Below are positions 21,041-31,830 of a DNA stretch of 64,000 bases, one piece after another. The position numbers were made by a program, and so were the translations under genes. How positions within the stretch are numbered: the first letter of the stretch is position 1; each line of letters opens with the position of its first letter. Below the pieces are notes generated by a model. It made no database searches. It was not told where the DNA came from and worked only from the letters and a program-made list of their open reading frames with translations. The stretch is from positions 1,452,501-1,516,500 of the forward strand of contig JBBBDQ010000332.1 of NCBI GenBank assembly GCA_037127315.1, read 5' to 3'. This stretch comes from Ascarosepion bandense (Eukaryota; Mollusca; Cephalopoda; Sepiida; Sepiidae).

Positions 21041-21486
21041 TTTTTGTTATATATTATTACCTGCGTGACTTCTGGAAGGAAATTAACGACAGTTAAGTCT
21101 GCCTCGCGCATTGTGGAACTCTCTACCTTCTGGTGGAGAGTAATAACCCAGTCGAGGCTCCGTCTGGGAAAAATTAGACAGATATTTTTTCCCGGGCTAT
21201 AGGACCCGTATTACCCACATTAAATGGTCTTGTGCCACATTTTGTCTTAAGTGGGAAGGTAACTAAATACTAGTTAATGGCTGTTAAGTACAACCGCTAG
21301 TAAGCAGTTAAAGCCAGCTACTAGTCAGGCAATAAGCAGCGTAACTGTACCGCTCGGACTTACTTATTTCTATTTACTTATTACTCACACTTCCTTTGTG
21401 TATATTGTTCTTGTTATACTAATAAACTGTTTTGAACCTACCTCCTGCGTTTGATGTCTTACTATCGACCAAACCGGTCATTACAA
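21041..21486 (+). mobile_element. Possible solo LTR
   Basis: The sequence starts TGTTATATATTATTACC and ends ACCAAACCGGTCATTACA. It has an AATAAA signal at about 21420 followed by a short R-U5-like stretch, and a promoter-like TTTGTGTATATTGTTC nearby. TG...CA limits, polyA signal position and size fit an LTR. No internal retroelement, primer-binding site or clear 5-bp target duplication was found, so this stays tentative. Confidence 0.35.
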
Positions 21487-21550
21487 AGCTAGTAAAAATA
21501 TCCTCTGACACAGACATCTCAAAGCGCGTGTTCAAACCTCCAAATATATC

Positions 21551-21671
21551 AGTCAGTTAAGTGCCATACGTGAAACACGCTTTGAGCGGTCATGTCTCGA
21601 AAGAGATATAACTGACTGAGCAGAAGGTTACCCCGCAGTAGGTTGCATTTGCCTTCTGCAGTATACTGGTT
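21551..21671 (-). mobile_element. SINE-A 3' fragment
   Basis: Only the 3' end, terminal hairpin and the first part of the body in minus orientation remain. Confidence 0.8.
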
Positions 21672-22140
21672 CAACTCTTATCTATCCTACATATCCTAGT
21701 AATCTGCACTTGCCTCCCTCCTATTGCAACAACCGCACCCTGTGGCTCTTGAGCCTTTTATTGGATAAAATCAAACTCTTACCCCACATAAAATAAAACT
21801 GTGCTGTCTAGTTCCTGTTCAACCAGAGACTCCAATCAACATTCTTCTACAACTTACATTATAGTCTTTTAAAGATATCTGCTTGTAAGACAGCTAGGTC
21901 TCCCCGCATCCGTTTCTGGTTTTAACCAAGCCCTGTTTTCTGATTAGATAATTAGTCTTCAAGTAAAACCTTCAAACATTTTTTTAAAATTCTCTTTGTA
22001 AGCCATTTGGTGAACCCTTTCACCGCGTGAACGCGTTAGTCAGTGATCTTACGGCGTCAATCTAAATAAAGCGTATAGCAGAACTTACGACCTCGGACAC
22101 ATCTGGTGAATGTTAATTAAACCCTTTAATAGTTGGTTTC
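21672..22140. other. No recognised feature
   Basis: No open frame and no relative found. Confidence 0.5.
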
Positions 22141-22275
22141 CTAAGCACCGCTTAAATCCGGCACAAGGCCGAAAGTATGCAGTACCCAGTGAGGATCGCA
22201 CTCACCACTCAGTTGTAGCAAGTTCTAGCAGGACAAGCTTGCTAACCATTGCATCACGTCGGGGAGCCCAAATGA
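22141..22275 (-). mobile_element. SINE-C copy
   Basis: On the minus strand the tRNA-like head reads TGATGCAATGGTTAGCAAGC (A box), then GAGTGCGATCCTCACTGGG (B box), followed by a body with TTTCGGCCTTGTGCCGGATT. Related copies lie at 22593 and 44900. Confidence 0.7.
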
Positions 22276-22298
22276 TTTTCTAAGTAAAGCTTAGATAT

Positions 22299-22592
22299 GG
22301 TCAGTCAGTGCCATACGTGATACACACTTTGGGCGATCATGTCTCGAAAGAGACATGACTGACAGGGAAGAAGATTATCCCGCAGTAGGTTGCCATTGCT
22401 TTCTGCGGTAGACTAGTTGCTAACCAAGGCTATAGAACCCAATCTGTCCTTTTATTTAACCCATAACTGGCGGGAAGAGACGGATTAATTAAGGGTATTT
22501 GTGCGTAAATTAATGCAAGGAATTCAACTGGAATTCGAACTCGGCTCCCCGATTTGTCGTTCCGAGCCGATATCCACTGCACCACAACATGT
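22299..22592 (-). mobile_element. SINE-A copy, full length with small deletion
   Basis: Complete except for about 10 bases lost at the CCCAAGGG block. The head ends GTTGTGGTGCAGTGGATATC on the minus strand. It directly abuts a SINE-C copy. Confidence 0.85.
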
Positions 22593-22705
22593 ACAAAGCC
22601 AAAAGTATGAAGCAACCAGTGAGGATCGAACTCACTACTCAATTGTAATGATTTTAGTGAGACAAGCTTGTTAACCATTACATCACCTGGCGGTTCCCAT
22701 AACAT
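22593..22705 (-). mobile_element. SINE-C copy
   Basis: Minus-strand A-box-like TGTAATGGTTAACAAGC and B-box-like GAGTTCGATCCTCACTGG. The same family copy lies 400 bases upstream with a SINE-A between them. Confidence 0.7.
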
Positions 22706-22849
22706 TTTAATAGACTGGTTAAAAGGTAGTTTCAATTTCTGAAGCTAACTCTTCGCAAACCTCAAATACAGTTTCTATAATTTTCATTGCAAAACCATAG
22801 CTTCGTTATTTAGTAATTATTTTTATCGCCTAACACTACCTTTGAACTA

Positions 22850-23160
22850 GGTTGATGCAAAAGTTTCCATTAATTTTGTGGTGTCATTAATGGCATCATT
22901 ATTCAGTCAAAAGGTTTTCCTTAAATTTCTGTCACCTTACACCGCCATCTTTTAGCTCAATGGAATATTGCTGCCGTATCTGAGCTGAACTTGTTCATTC
23001 CTCATTTTCTAGCGAGAGAGTTCAGAATCGTTCCCGCTGCCTTGTAGGCGATGAATTATTTTTCACTTGATAGTTTCCTAGATGAAATGCCACAAGTGAA
23101 AAAGAAGTTCACACATGCTACATTCCTTAGTTGAAGCACTTTCAAGCTTCACTGCTAAGC
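22850..23160 (+). mobile_element. Possible mariner-type end
   Basis: The segment TAGGTTGATGCAAAAGTTTC resembles the outer end of mariner elements of the GGTTGGTGCAAAAG type. No transposase-like translation follows. Weak call. Confidence 0.35.
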
Positions 23161-23194
23161 ACCGTCATGACATGTGCTCTGAGGTAGATCTTTC

Positions 23195-23345
23195 ACATTT
23201 AACTTGTTAGGTAACCATTGGTAAAAAGGAAGGTCCATTCAAAAAAGATTCTTCTCAAGAGCCTCTCATATGTGGAATAGATTCTCGAGATAATGATTTA
23301 CCGTCCACAATAATCGTAAACCTATCAAGTCTAACTGCAAAAGAT
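23195..23345 (+). pseudogene. LINE RT C-terminal scrap
   Basis: Shifting frames give SHMWNRFSR and a short NNRK..KSNCK run, equivalent to the SRLWNSLP...FKCKVN region of LINE-B/LINE-C. Heavily decayed. Confidence 0.45.
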
Positions 23346-23384
23346 GATTATTATTTATTAAAAAATAGAAATTATAATGTGTAT

Positions 23385-23525
23385 GGGTAGGTTTTGAAGG
23401 CTATCGCAATGCGTTTAGTAAAATAAAGGAAGGTAAAGTTGAATATTACCTACTTATTATTCGTTAATATTTCGAGATCAAAATCTCATCTTCAGAATGG
23501 TAGGAGAGCTTGATTTCACGCCCGC
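23385..23525 (+). repeat. R2 dispersed repeat
   Basis: Related in inverted orientation to 43115-43290: a GGGTAGGTTTTGAAGGCTAT block, an AT-rich middle, and a terminal block ending CACGCCCGCTCGTGG. Its minus strand holds a CTGAAGA-hairpin-GAAA motif at 23470-23495. Confidence 0.7.
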
Positions 23526-23584
23526 TCGTGGACCATGCCTTTCAACGAATGGTCATCTTTCGCTGCTACTGCTGTCATTAATTG

Positions 23585-23735
23585 TAGAGAGAGAGAGAAA
23601 GAGAGAGAGAGAATGAGGTGTGTGTGTGTGTGTGTGTGTGCGCGTGTGCGCGCACGCGCTTCTGTGTGTGTGCCTGTAAGTGTGTTTGTGCATGTATGTA
23701 TGTATGTGTGTGTTTATGGTTTATATATGTGTGTG
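23585..23735. repeat. (GA)n-(TG)n-(CG-rich)-(TG)n microsatellite
   Basis: A GA array, then TG repeats interrupted by CGCG and ATGT variants. ORFs here are low-complexity artefacts. Confidence 0.95.
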
Positions 23736-24099
23736 TTGACCGATAGTAGGATTTGATTTTTCGCATCTTATAATAAATATACTGTAATGAAAATAAAAAT
23801 AAAAATAAGAAAAATGATTTTAATCAAGTGATTTCTAGTAGTAAATCCTAGTACCATTATTGTAATACTGGAATAATTCTTAATGTCTCCATACTTTTTT
23901 AGCCCACCCCCTGCATATATAATATTAATTTTTCAAACGGATTTTTATAAAGTTTGTTTTTAATCGGTACACGTTTTTCGGTGGCTATTTTTTTTTCTTA
24001 AACAGTAACATTAATAACAACTGGTCAATAACAATAAGATATATTATTCTTTGTCTTTTGCAACTCTTAATAAATGTTGTCTTTCTGATATCTCTTCTA
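23736..24099. other. No recognised feature
   Basis: AT-rich, without repeat relatives or coding signal. Confidence 0.5.
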
Positions 24100-24215
24100 A
24101 AGCCTAACAAAGCTCACATTGTTTCTTTCATTCCTTCTTACCTTCAACCTATCCTCTGTGTATTGGAATTTCCAAGCCCTCTTTCTTCATTATGTACCAT
24201 AGAAATTTTTAATAG
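24100..24215 (-). pseudogene. LINE-A scrap
   Basis: The minus strand keeps a piece equivalent to MVHNEERGLEI...GKKE, the MRKEGLENL region of LINE-A. Confidence 0.55.
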
Positions 24216-24234
24216 GATGTAATACACTGTGCCT

Positions 24235-25022
24235 CCTCGGCCTTACCCTCTCTTCCGATCTCAAGTGAAACCACTACATTGAGTCAATAGCTAAATCCAC
24301 TGCTAGGAAGTTTGGGTCACTCTGTCGGGCCAGGATGTTTTTCCTGCCTGAATCCATCCTGCATATATACAAATCAACCATTTGTCCGTGCATGGAGTAC
24401 TGCTGCCATATATGGTCAGGCGCGCCTGTTGTTCATCTCAGTGTTCTTGACAGGCTCCAAAGGAGAATCAGTAATGTGATAGGAACCGATTGGCGACTCG
24501 ACTCCAGCCACTTCCCCACCGACGGGATGTGGCTTCCCTCTGTCTGTTCTATAAATACAATACTTTCATGGCTTCTCCTCCAACGAACTTAAGTCACTGG
24601 TTCGTCTGCAACAGGTGTTTACTCGTGCAACCAGACTGGCAACTGGGTCCCACCCATTCACAGTTAGATAAACCAAATGCAGACGACAATTCTACTCCTT
24701 CAGCTTCTTTTCTCGCACTCCCCGCTTGTGAAACTCGCTTCCATATTCTTGCTTTCCTGACGGCTACAACCCCCAGGAATTTAAATGCAATGTCAATACT
24801 CATCTCTTAACCACTTGACTCTAGTTCTTTTTTCACCACCCTGTATATCCTTTTCTTTCTCTCCACCTTTGCAACTGTCATCACACCTGTATTCCCATCC
24901 TTCTCTTGCTCCTTTCTAACTGGTTCGTCTTTCTCTTCACTCTATTCTATCTATTCTTTTTACTCTTATGTAGCCCCCTGTACACCAGTGGCGTTACCAC
25001 CTTTCTCAGGGTGATACGATTA
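24235..25022 (+). pseudogene. LINE-B fragment with full 3' end
   Basis: From 24335 the frame reads FLPESILHIYKSTICPCMEY, then CCHIWSGAPVVHLSVLDRLQ and RRISNVIG, matching the thumb/C-terminal part of LINE-B. A shift near 24490 moves into the next frame. The 3' UTR ends with ATGTAGCCCCCTGTACACCA and CAGGGTGATACGATTATAAA, which is closer to the SINE-B tail than the 46-kb LINE-B copy is. Confidence 0.85.
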
Positions 25023-25252
25023 TAAAAATATTTCTGATATTAATTACAAGTATACTCTTGGTTTCCATTCTCTCCTAATCTTCAGTATTGCTCACATGTT
25101 TAGTTCATAGTATTCTCATCCTGTAATTTGCAAGCTTATCAATGCCAGATAGCAGGACTGATATTACATATCAGTTCAGTTCGCTTTTTTAATTTTTATT
25201 TCTAACAATTGACTTTTATTATTTCTTAATCATTTGATAATTTCACTCTGTT

Positions 25253-25610
25253 TACATTATTCGAACTATTGTCCTCATCTTTGTTGCCATTTGGACAACG
25301 TTTCGGTCGTTCTACGCTCTGGCCTTCTTCAGGTTTTCTTTGCTACGAATTTTGAACCGAACCCTTTATTACGATCACTAGAGTATATCATTTTTATTCT
25401 TTGTGCAAAGTCTCTTTTGGTAGTCATGCGTTATCTTCCTCTAACCTGACTCTCTAAGTTACTTGTTCACCACTGCTTTAGGCTGGTATTAGCGTAAAGG
25501 GTTTGGTTCAAAATTTCTAATAAGTATGCCGGAGCGTACAACGGCCGAAACGTTGTACAAATGGTAACCAAGATGAGGACAATAGTCCGAATAATGTACA
25601 GAGCGTATTA
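25253..25610. mobile_element. P1 element with about 110-bp inverted arms
   Basis: The left arm (25253-25370) and right arm (about 25490-25610) are inverted copies of each other: both hold CTATTGTCCTCATCTT, a CGTTTCGG block and a GAACC...CCCTTTA block. About 120 bp separates them. The left arm carries, on its minus strand, a CTGAAGA-hairpin-GAAA motif (25301-25332). The right arm has lost CTGAAGA but keeps GGCCGAAACGTTGTAC. Inverted terminal repeats of this kind are known for Penelope-like elements. No coding region remains. Confidence 0.65.
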
Positions 25611-25611
25611 C

Positions 25612-26250
25612 CTCATTCCAAGTAAGGCGGTAACGCCACTGATGCGCAGGGGGCTACATAAGAGAAAAAGATTAGATAGCAGGAGAGTAAAGAGAAAGAC
25701 GAACCAGTTACAAGGGGTATCAGAGAAGGGAGCAAATGAAGGATGGGATTACAGGTGTGATGACAGTTGCAAAGCTAGAGAGAAAGGAAAAAATATACAG
25801 GTTGATGTAGAAATAACTGGAGTCAAGTGGATAAGAGATGGGTATTGACATTGCATTTAAATTCCTGGAGGTTTTAGTCGTCAGGAAAGCAAGAATATGG
25901 AAGAGTTCCACAGGCGGGAAGTGCGAGAAAAGAGAATAGTCGGCTGCATTTGGCTAATCTAGCTGTGAATTGATTGGACCCAGTTGCTAGATTGGTTGCA
26001 CGAGTAAATTCATGTGGCAGGGGCACCAGTGACTTAATTTCGTTGGAGCAGAAGCCATAAAAATATTTATAGAACAAACAGAGGGAACCTATCCCGTTGG
26101 TGAGAAAGTGGCTAGAGTCGAACCGTCAAATCGGTACTTATCGTATTACTGATTCTCCTTTGGAATCTGTGGGGAACTCTGAGATGAACAGAAGGGGCGC
26201 CTGACCATATATGGCAGCAGTATTCCATGCACGGACGGATGGTTGATTTG
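25612..26250 (-). pseudogene. LINE-B fragment with 3' end
   Basis: The plus-strand start, ATTCCAAGTAAGGCGGTAAC and GCAGGGGGCTACATAAG, is the complement of the LINE-B tail. The minus-strand coding scrap then gives ATGS/TRLATGSNQFTARLAKC, LIC-KYF, and up to GRAPSVHLR. Several shifts. Confidence 0.8.
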
Positions 26251-26264
26251 CTAACTATAACACG

Positions 26265-26442
26265 TTTTACAATCTCCTGTCTGAGTAAATTTTGTCTTTT
26301 TGCTAGCTATTCCATATATTCTGCAATGCATTTACAAAGGCTCGTTAGGTATCCTATGTGCCGTTTTGCTTATCTTTCTTGCTTTCAGTATGTCCTGAGA
26401 GCGTTAAACTTTCCAAGCTCTTCCTCATTATGTGTCTGAAGT
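26265..26442 (-). pseudogene. LINE-A scrap
   Basis: Minus-strand remnants of the LINE-A tail: HNEEELGKF.., then a GKQ/KMHCR-like run. Diverged. Confidence 0.5.
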
Positions 26443-26874
26443 CCCCAAACACCGGGCCACGAACCGTTACTGAACCATGGATCATTTGTTACCGGAACAC
26501 AAAGAAATAATTAACTTCTTTAGAAATATATAATAGATATATTGAATATTGAACTTTAATTTAAAACAGATTTGTTAAAATATTCAATATTTCACGACTC
26601 AGTAGTGTCTGTCATAACTGTAAGTGTATTTTACAATTAATGTATTAATACCTTGAATAAGTTATCGCTGTTTTCCAAAAGATGGCGTTCCCAGAACTGT
26701 GTGCGTGTTGTTTCAGATAGTAATGCGTCTATAAGAAAGTATATTAAGCAAGCTTGACATTCAATGTATATCTTTTTGTCGAAGTGTATACAATTTTGTT
26801 TTTTATAGCGTTAAATATGTAAAATTTCGTGCCAAAGAAAATGTATTTTACAGGGAATTTTACTGCACTATTTT
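26443..26874. other. No recognised feature
   Basis: AT-rich flank of the mariner remnant. Its terminal inverted repeat could not be placed. Confidence 0.4.
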
Positions 26875-27690
26875 ATTCAAAAGAAATCTTAAGCTGAAGG
26901 ACATAGAATTCTTGTTGAGACTTACGGTGACCATGCTTTCTCGAAAACAATATTGCAGAGATTGGTTTAGACGCTACATGATTAATTATCTTGATACTGA
27001 AGATAAAGAACGCTCTGGCGCTCCGAATAAGCTTGAAGACGAAGAATTGGAAGCAGTATTCTATAAAGACTCAAGTCAGGTGCAAACTGAACTTGCAGAA
27101 ACATTAGAAGTCGATCACATAACAGTTTCAAAACGTTTGAAAGCATTAGGAATGATTCAATAGCAAGGACATTGGGTGCTGTACGAGTTGAATCCAAGAG
27201 AAGTGGAACGGCGTCTTGTCACTGTGAACAGCTGCATCAACAGCAGGAAAGAAAAGTGTCATCTTTTTTTTTTTTTTTTTTTTTTCATGGAATTCCGACC
27301 AGCGATGAAAAGTGGATACATTACGATTACCCTAAGCGTAGAAGATCGGGGGAAAGACTGCTAGGCTACATGTTGCTAAACGATTGAAAACTTACTTGGA
27401 AACGCTTAGATGGGAAGTTCTAGCCCACCCGATGTATTCATAAGACATTAGCCAGTCCGATTATCACTTGTTCCGAGCGATGGCACATGGCCTGTAAGAA
27501 CAGCACTTTCATTTTTATGAAGATGTAAAACATGGGGTCAAATTCTGATTAGCCTCAAAAGATGTGTCGTTTTTCCGACGTGGAATTCAAATGCTACCAG
27601 AAAGATGGGAAAAAGTAGAGGTTAAGCGATAGAAAATACTTTCAGTTGCATTTTTTTACTAATTTTTGTAAATAAATCATTATTTCTCAT
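26875..27690 (+). pseudogene. Decayed mariner transposase
   Basis: Order of recognisable pieces: EGHRILVETYGDHAFS in one frame, then (from 26912) SRKQYCRDWFRRY, DTEDKERSGAPNKLEDEELE and ITVSKRLKALGMIQ. A single in-frame TAG follows. Then QGHWVLYELNPREVERRL, and after a run of about 20 T, DEKWIHYDYPKRRRS (first catalytic Asp). Near the end are SDYHLFRAMAHGL and SKDVSFFRRGIQMLPERWEK. This is the full order of a mariner transposase, but with stops, a poly-T expansion and shifts. Confidence 0.9.
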
Positions 27691-27815
27691 GAAAAAAACA
27701 TCGAGAACTTATTCAAGGTCCTAATATATTTGTATGGTTAATGTATGTTTTCATCTGGTTTTTCTATCTATCATGTCTGTAAGTACAATTTACAATTAAT
27801 GTATATTTTTATTTA

Positions 27816-28336
27816 TCTAAACTTATTTATAAATGGAACATAAACTGTATGTGTGTATATACGTGTGTGCGTCCGTTACCTTTAGACTCCGAAACGGCTG
27901 AACCGATTTTCTTGAAAAGTTACACAGTTGTACTATAAGCGTCTCCGAGTGATCTTAGCTAGGTTTTGTGTCAAGTTACCCCCGATAAATATCGAAAATT
28001 GATAATCGAAAAAGTCGGGTTATAGAAGGAGTGGTCCGATTTTAATCAAATTTGATACACTCATAGACAAAGACATAAGAAATGATATTCAGAAGTTTCA
28101 AGGTTGCAGTTCTTACAATAGTGCAGAAAATCGATTATATATATATATATATATATATATAAGGCAAGATGTTTGTGTGCGTGTCTGTTTATCTGTCTGT
28201 ATGTCCTTTATACAAATCTACAATTTTTATCCGATTCTAACACACAGATATTCTTTAAGCTGAGTCTGAGCTCCAGGACCATGGATTAGTTTTAAAGCTT
28301 TCATTACACCCGAGCAACGCCGGGCTATACTGTTAG
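27816..28336 (+). mobile_element. Non-autonomous Helitron, full length
   Basis: It starts TCTAAACTTATTTATAAATG after an A, and ends TTAG before a T, with the usual CTAG changed by one C-to-T. The subterminal hairpin CCCGAGCAACGCCGGG is intact. It is very close to the 9741-10256 copy and differs mainly by an internal (TA)n expansion at 28138-28161. Confidence 0.9.
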
Positions 28337-29344
28337 TTTGTAATAATTTCCGACTAATTTTCTAATCTCAACTAATTTTCGGATTCTACACTGATTCTAC
28401 ATTATGGTGAGCTGATATTGACATAATAATAGTGTATAGGTATTGGAAAACAAAGCATTCAAGGGTGTGGTCGGGCTCGAGCCCAGACAAGAGTCAAAAG
28501 ATAATACACTTTTTCTTTCCTTTAATGTATTTCTTTTTTTTATTATTGTTCCTTTTATTGAAATGCACTTGAATTACACATTTGAGACACCGTGAAGCCA
28601 ATCCGTGGTATAAAAAAGGTTGAGACCACTGCCCTCGACGTTTCAACTTTCTGATGTTAAGTATAAGTAACCATTTTTGTTTCAATTTTCTCTCGAATTC
28701 GAAGATTTTAATGATAATAATAACAATAATAAATGTTGGGGCGGGATTAGTAAAAAATTGAGCAACATTGGTTTCAGGTTTAATTTCGTTTCCCGGACTA
28801 ACGAAGAGTTTGAACAACTAATTTACTTGGGTGTCTGAAAATTACTTGTTTCCGTAATGAATCTTGGGCCTAAATGACTTGTTTCCAACGGCGAATGGAG
28901 AAACAAACAGAAACATTGGAAGAGTGGCGGTTTTATCTGAGTGTTGTTGGTTTTGCTTCAATTTCTTTTATTTGTAACTTAATTTTTCTGGTGTTTATTT
29001 CTTAGACTTTTTTTTTTTTCGCAGATTTCTTCTTAAGCAAAGGTACTTTTTTGTTGAACGCAAGAGGAAGTTGTGATTACTCCGATAACAAGACGAAAAT
29101 AAACATGGCGACTTCCCAGATCTTTTTTTATTTTTTTTATTTTCCATTACTACTCACTTTGTTTCTTTTTCAATTTCTTTCTTCCATTTTTTTTGAAGGG
29201 GTAAAGGGGCATACTGACTATTATTTACCTGATGTAACCCCTCATAATTTTGTCTTCGTGCAACACTCGTTTTCTTTTAGTTCCTATTAACCCTCACCCC
29301 AATAACTTCACAGACGCACTGACAGACACATACACAACTATATG
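28337..29344. other. Mostly unannotated
   Basis: Near 28610-28640, AAAAAAGGTTGAGACCACTG resembles an hAT-type terminal sequence, but no partner end was found. A 79-codon frame at 29051 (with an inner ATGGCGACTTCCC start) encodes a Phe/Leu-rich peptide of no known family. Confidence 0.35.
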
Positions 29345-29500
29345 AATTATCCGAATGTTGGAGAATTTTTGTCTTTATTTTCAACTGAAATTAAAGCCAA
29401 AATGCGATGTTTAGAACGGCTCACGATTAAACATAATAGATATTCATTGTCTGTTATATTTAACAGTATATGTTTATAAAACTATGTGAATATACACATA
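29345..29500 (+). repeat. P2 repeat, 3' portion
   Basis: Matches 48990-49165 (plus) and 32205-32395 (minus): ATGTTGGAGAATTTTTGTC, AAATTAAAGCCAAAAT and AACGGCTCACGATTAAACAT. P2 is the 3' region of PLE-2, judged by its position after the PLE-2 endonuclease frame. Confidence 0.75.
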
Positions 29501-29558
29501 CATTTCCTCATTTCATAGGGATATTTTGCTATTATATATACACTAATAAAAACTCGTG

Positions 29559-29584
29559 TATATATATATATATATATATATATA
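29559..29584. repeat. (TA)n microsatellite
   Basis: TA run immediately at the 3' border of PLE-1. Confidence 0.95.
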
Positions 29585-30571
29585 GGAAAGAATATTAATA
29601 AAAAGTTTTGAATTTAAAAATGTACTTTTTTTTAACAGTATTTGTTTATTTTTATTATATTTTATATTTCAGACCGTCCTCGGTCCTTCATCAGAAACAA
29701 GTGATTTTTAAATTTGAATTAGAAACGTATTTCACGATAGCGTCCGAATATTTTGTGTTTACATCACGTGGTGTGTTTGTTCACAACATGCGGCACGTCC
29801 GTAGAGAAAGTCTGTTTGTTTTAGATAAAAATTTCTTGGAATATCTGAACAAATTTTTTACCTATTGAAATATTTGTAAAGATTCAACACACCTAAGTCC
29901 CTATTCAACCCTAGCTTGTGTGTATTTAATTTTAAAATCCAGTATTTTTCTTTCTTTCTGCGTGTGTATGTAGAACTAAAATTGGAGTCTATTAGTAAAC
30001 ATTTGCAATTTTCTAAAGTATGATCAGGTTGATTAAAATGGGCTGCAATTGGGGAGTATACATTTTTTTGTCGTATATTTAGTTTGTGATTATTGAAGCG
30101 AAATCTAAAGCTATTACCGGATTCGCCGATATATCCACTGTTGGGGCAAATTGAGCAGAAGATAAAGTATATGATGTTTTTGCTATCACAAGTAAGGTTT
30201 GGTGGGTGTAATTTTATTTTGGTGTTGGGTACAGAGAATGTTTTGTCTGTTATTAAATGTTTACAAATTAAACAGCGAAGCTTTCCACATTTTAAATTCC
30301 CTGATAGGTTTGTATTATTTAAATATTTGTTAGAAGTGAGGATAGTTGATAGGTTGGGTGTTTGTTTCTTTGCATTTATGGGTGGTTTATCGAAAATGTC
30401 TTTGATGTTTTTCTTTGATTGGAGGTTCCTGTAATCATTTTTTAAATTTTTGGTAAGTGTGTAGGAATATTGATTATGGTTAAAAACCATGGGAATTCGG
30501 TTGTTATCTTTTCGTTTTTTGTATGTGAGAAGTGTGCTACGATCTATATGGATGGTTTTATGTAGTGCTTC

Positions 30572-30573
<2 letters not shown>
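29585..30573 (-). mobile_element. PLE-1: 5'-truncated Penelope-like element
   Basis: The unit has the GIY-YIG endonuclease coding region (see next entry) and a 3' UTR of about 270 bp that carries a CTGATGA-hairpin-GAAA motif at 29667-29694. Both borders are (TA)n: 29559-29584 on the 3' side and 30574-30627 on the 5' side. The reverse transcriptase is missing. The open endonuclease frame suggests a recent insertion. Confidence 0.85.
29858..30573 (-). CDS. Penelope-like GIY-YIG endonuclease domain, 5' truncated
   Basis: About 238 uninterrupted codons end in a stop at 29858. A linker rich in Lys/Asn comes first, then a zinc-type pair CGKLRCLICKHL. Next is the GIY-YIG core: NIIYFIFCSICPNSGYIGES supplies the GIY-equivalent IIY and the YIG, and FRFRFNNHK supplies the conserved Arg and His. 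The C-terminal EKYWILKLNTHKLGLNRDLG holds the catalytic-type Glu and the Gly-Leu-Asn block. The whole order matches endonuclease-bearing Penelope-like retroelements, where the enzyme nicks target DNA. The frame extends upstream through the TA array as YIYIYI and further. That part is not element sequence, so no true start is present. Confidence 0.9.
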
Positions 30574-30631
<58 letters not shown>

Positions 30632-30657
30632 GCGAGTAAAACACACACACACACACA
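30574..30657. repeat. (TA)n and (CA)n microsatellite
   Basis: About 54 bases of TA abut the truncated 5' end of PLE-1; a CA run follows at 30641-30657. Confidence 0.95.
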
Positions 30658-30964
30658 TATTAAATTCAAACAGTATCCCCAAAACAAAAAAAGAACTTGA
30701 TGACCCGTAGAATAGAATTGAATCATAACGCTGAAAACAATTTTGAAGTATAAAGACGAAATCCAATTTCGCATGTCAGTGAAAAGATTTTTAGAGTCAA
30801 TTTTTAGAGTGACAGCAGAAACTTCACGTGCGAGTGTGAAACAACCCAACACGCACGAACATGAACTCTCTGACCTGCCTACCACTTGACTTATCTATTT
30901 ATACACGATACCTTGGCCATCTGAAAAACAAACAGATCTCAATTTCTGAAGTATAGGTACTGTC
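30658..30964. other. No recognised feature
   Basis: Flank of PLE-1 without coding signal or intra-window relative. Confidence 0.5.
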
Positions 30965-31500
30965 ACTATTTCGGGATAAATATTCGATACCTAAGTTTAA
31001 AATGAAATTTTTAAAATGAAAAAACATTCTTGAAGATTTCATTTTAGATTTAATTAAAAGCTTAATGATTAAATTTATTATTTCCATTAAGTAAAAAATT
31101 CTGGTGTATTTCAGATAGAAATTGTACAGATTGGAATGTCACATTTAATTTTGATTTCTTAGAATTTTCTTAAAAGCGGCCATTTTTTAATTTTAAGAAA
31201 TTCGTAAACAAACAAGAATTCATCGATTTTAATATTTCCAAATATTTCTGACACTTTATTTTAGCAAAGTTAAACAATTGAAAGTTAAATTAATCTGATT
31301 TTAAATAAATATTACTTACTTATTGCAGAAAAAGTAATATACAACAAATTATTAACGATTGGTCGTGTTCATCTGTTTTAACGTTTGACGAATCGATGAC
31401 AGCTGCTGCGCATGATCATAAATGACAATTTTCATAAATCTAAGGGAAGGTACAAAACTCTTAAATTACGTAACCTTTTCATAATAATAGCAATTTTAGT
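30965..31500 (+). repeat. R1 dispersed repeat
   Basis: Related along about 500 bp to 43290-43900 (same strand) and, in part, to 40265-40572 (opposite strand). Shared blocks include AAATATTCGATACCTAA, TTCTGGTGTATTTC and CGGCCATTTTT. No open frame. AT-rich and of unknown class. Confidence 0.7.
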
Positions 31501-31628
31501 CTGCCATACATAAAAATAAGGTTATAAAATGCAAAATAAAAAATTATTTTAAAAATAGATAGCGTAACTCCATTTATTAATCCTTACAATTTTGGACTCG
31601 TAAATTTCGTTTCCAACATAATTACTAT

Positions 31629-31830
31629 TTTTTTTTAATCATATCACCCCAAGCAAGGCGGTAACGCCACTGATGTGCAGGGGGCTACGTAATAGTGAGA
31701 AGATTGCAAAAGAGAAAGCCGGAAACCACATCCTAAACAGGGAACAAGGGATGAGCCTCTTAACCTGTTCAATAGATGTGGGTGGAGCGTGAACCGGGCG
31801 ATAGATAGATCTATCTACTCCAATTGAAAA
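31629..31830 (-). mobile_element. SINE-B copy with one internal unit
   Basis: The simplest SINE-B here: one unit plus the tail (TCATATCACCCCAAGCAAGG on the plus strand). Its presence shows that a single unit is enough for insertion. Confidence 0.85.

Noticed and set aside
25520..25560. Canonical hammerhead ribozyme in the right P1 arm
   Set aside because: CTGAAGA is lost here, and in the intact arms an extra base follows the CUGANGA box and no stem I can be paired. Only the hammerhead-like core is claimed.
28600..28640. hAT transposon end
   Set aside because: Only a short GGTTGAGACCACTG-like string. No partner terminus or 8-bp target duplication was found.
29051..29290. Host gene start at ATGGCGACTTCCC
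   Set aside because: The encoded peptide is Phe/Leu-rich from T-runs, with no domain and no clear splice site.
30093..30434. A 113-codon plus-strand frame
   Set aside because: It is antisense to the Penelope endonuclease frame.
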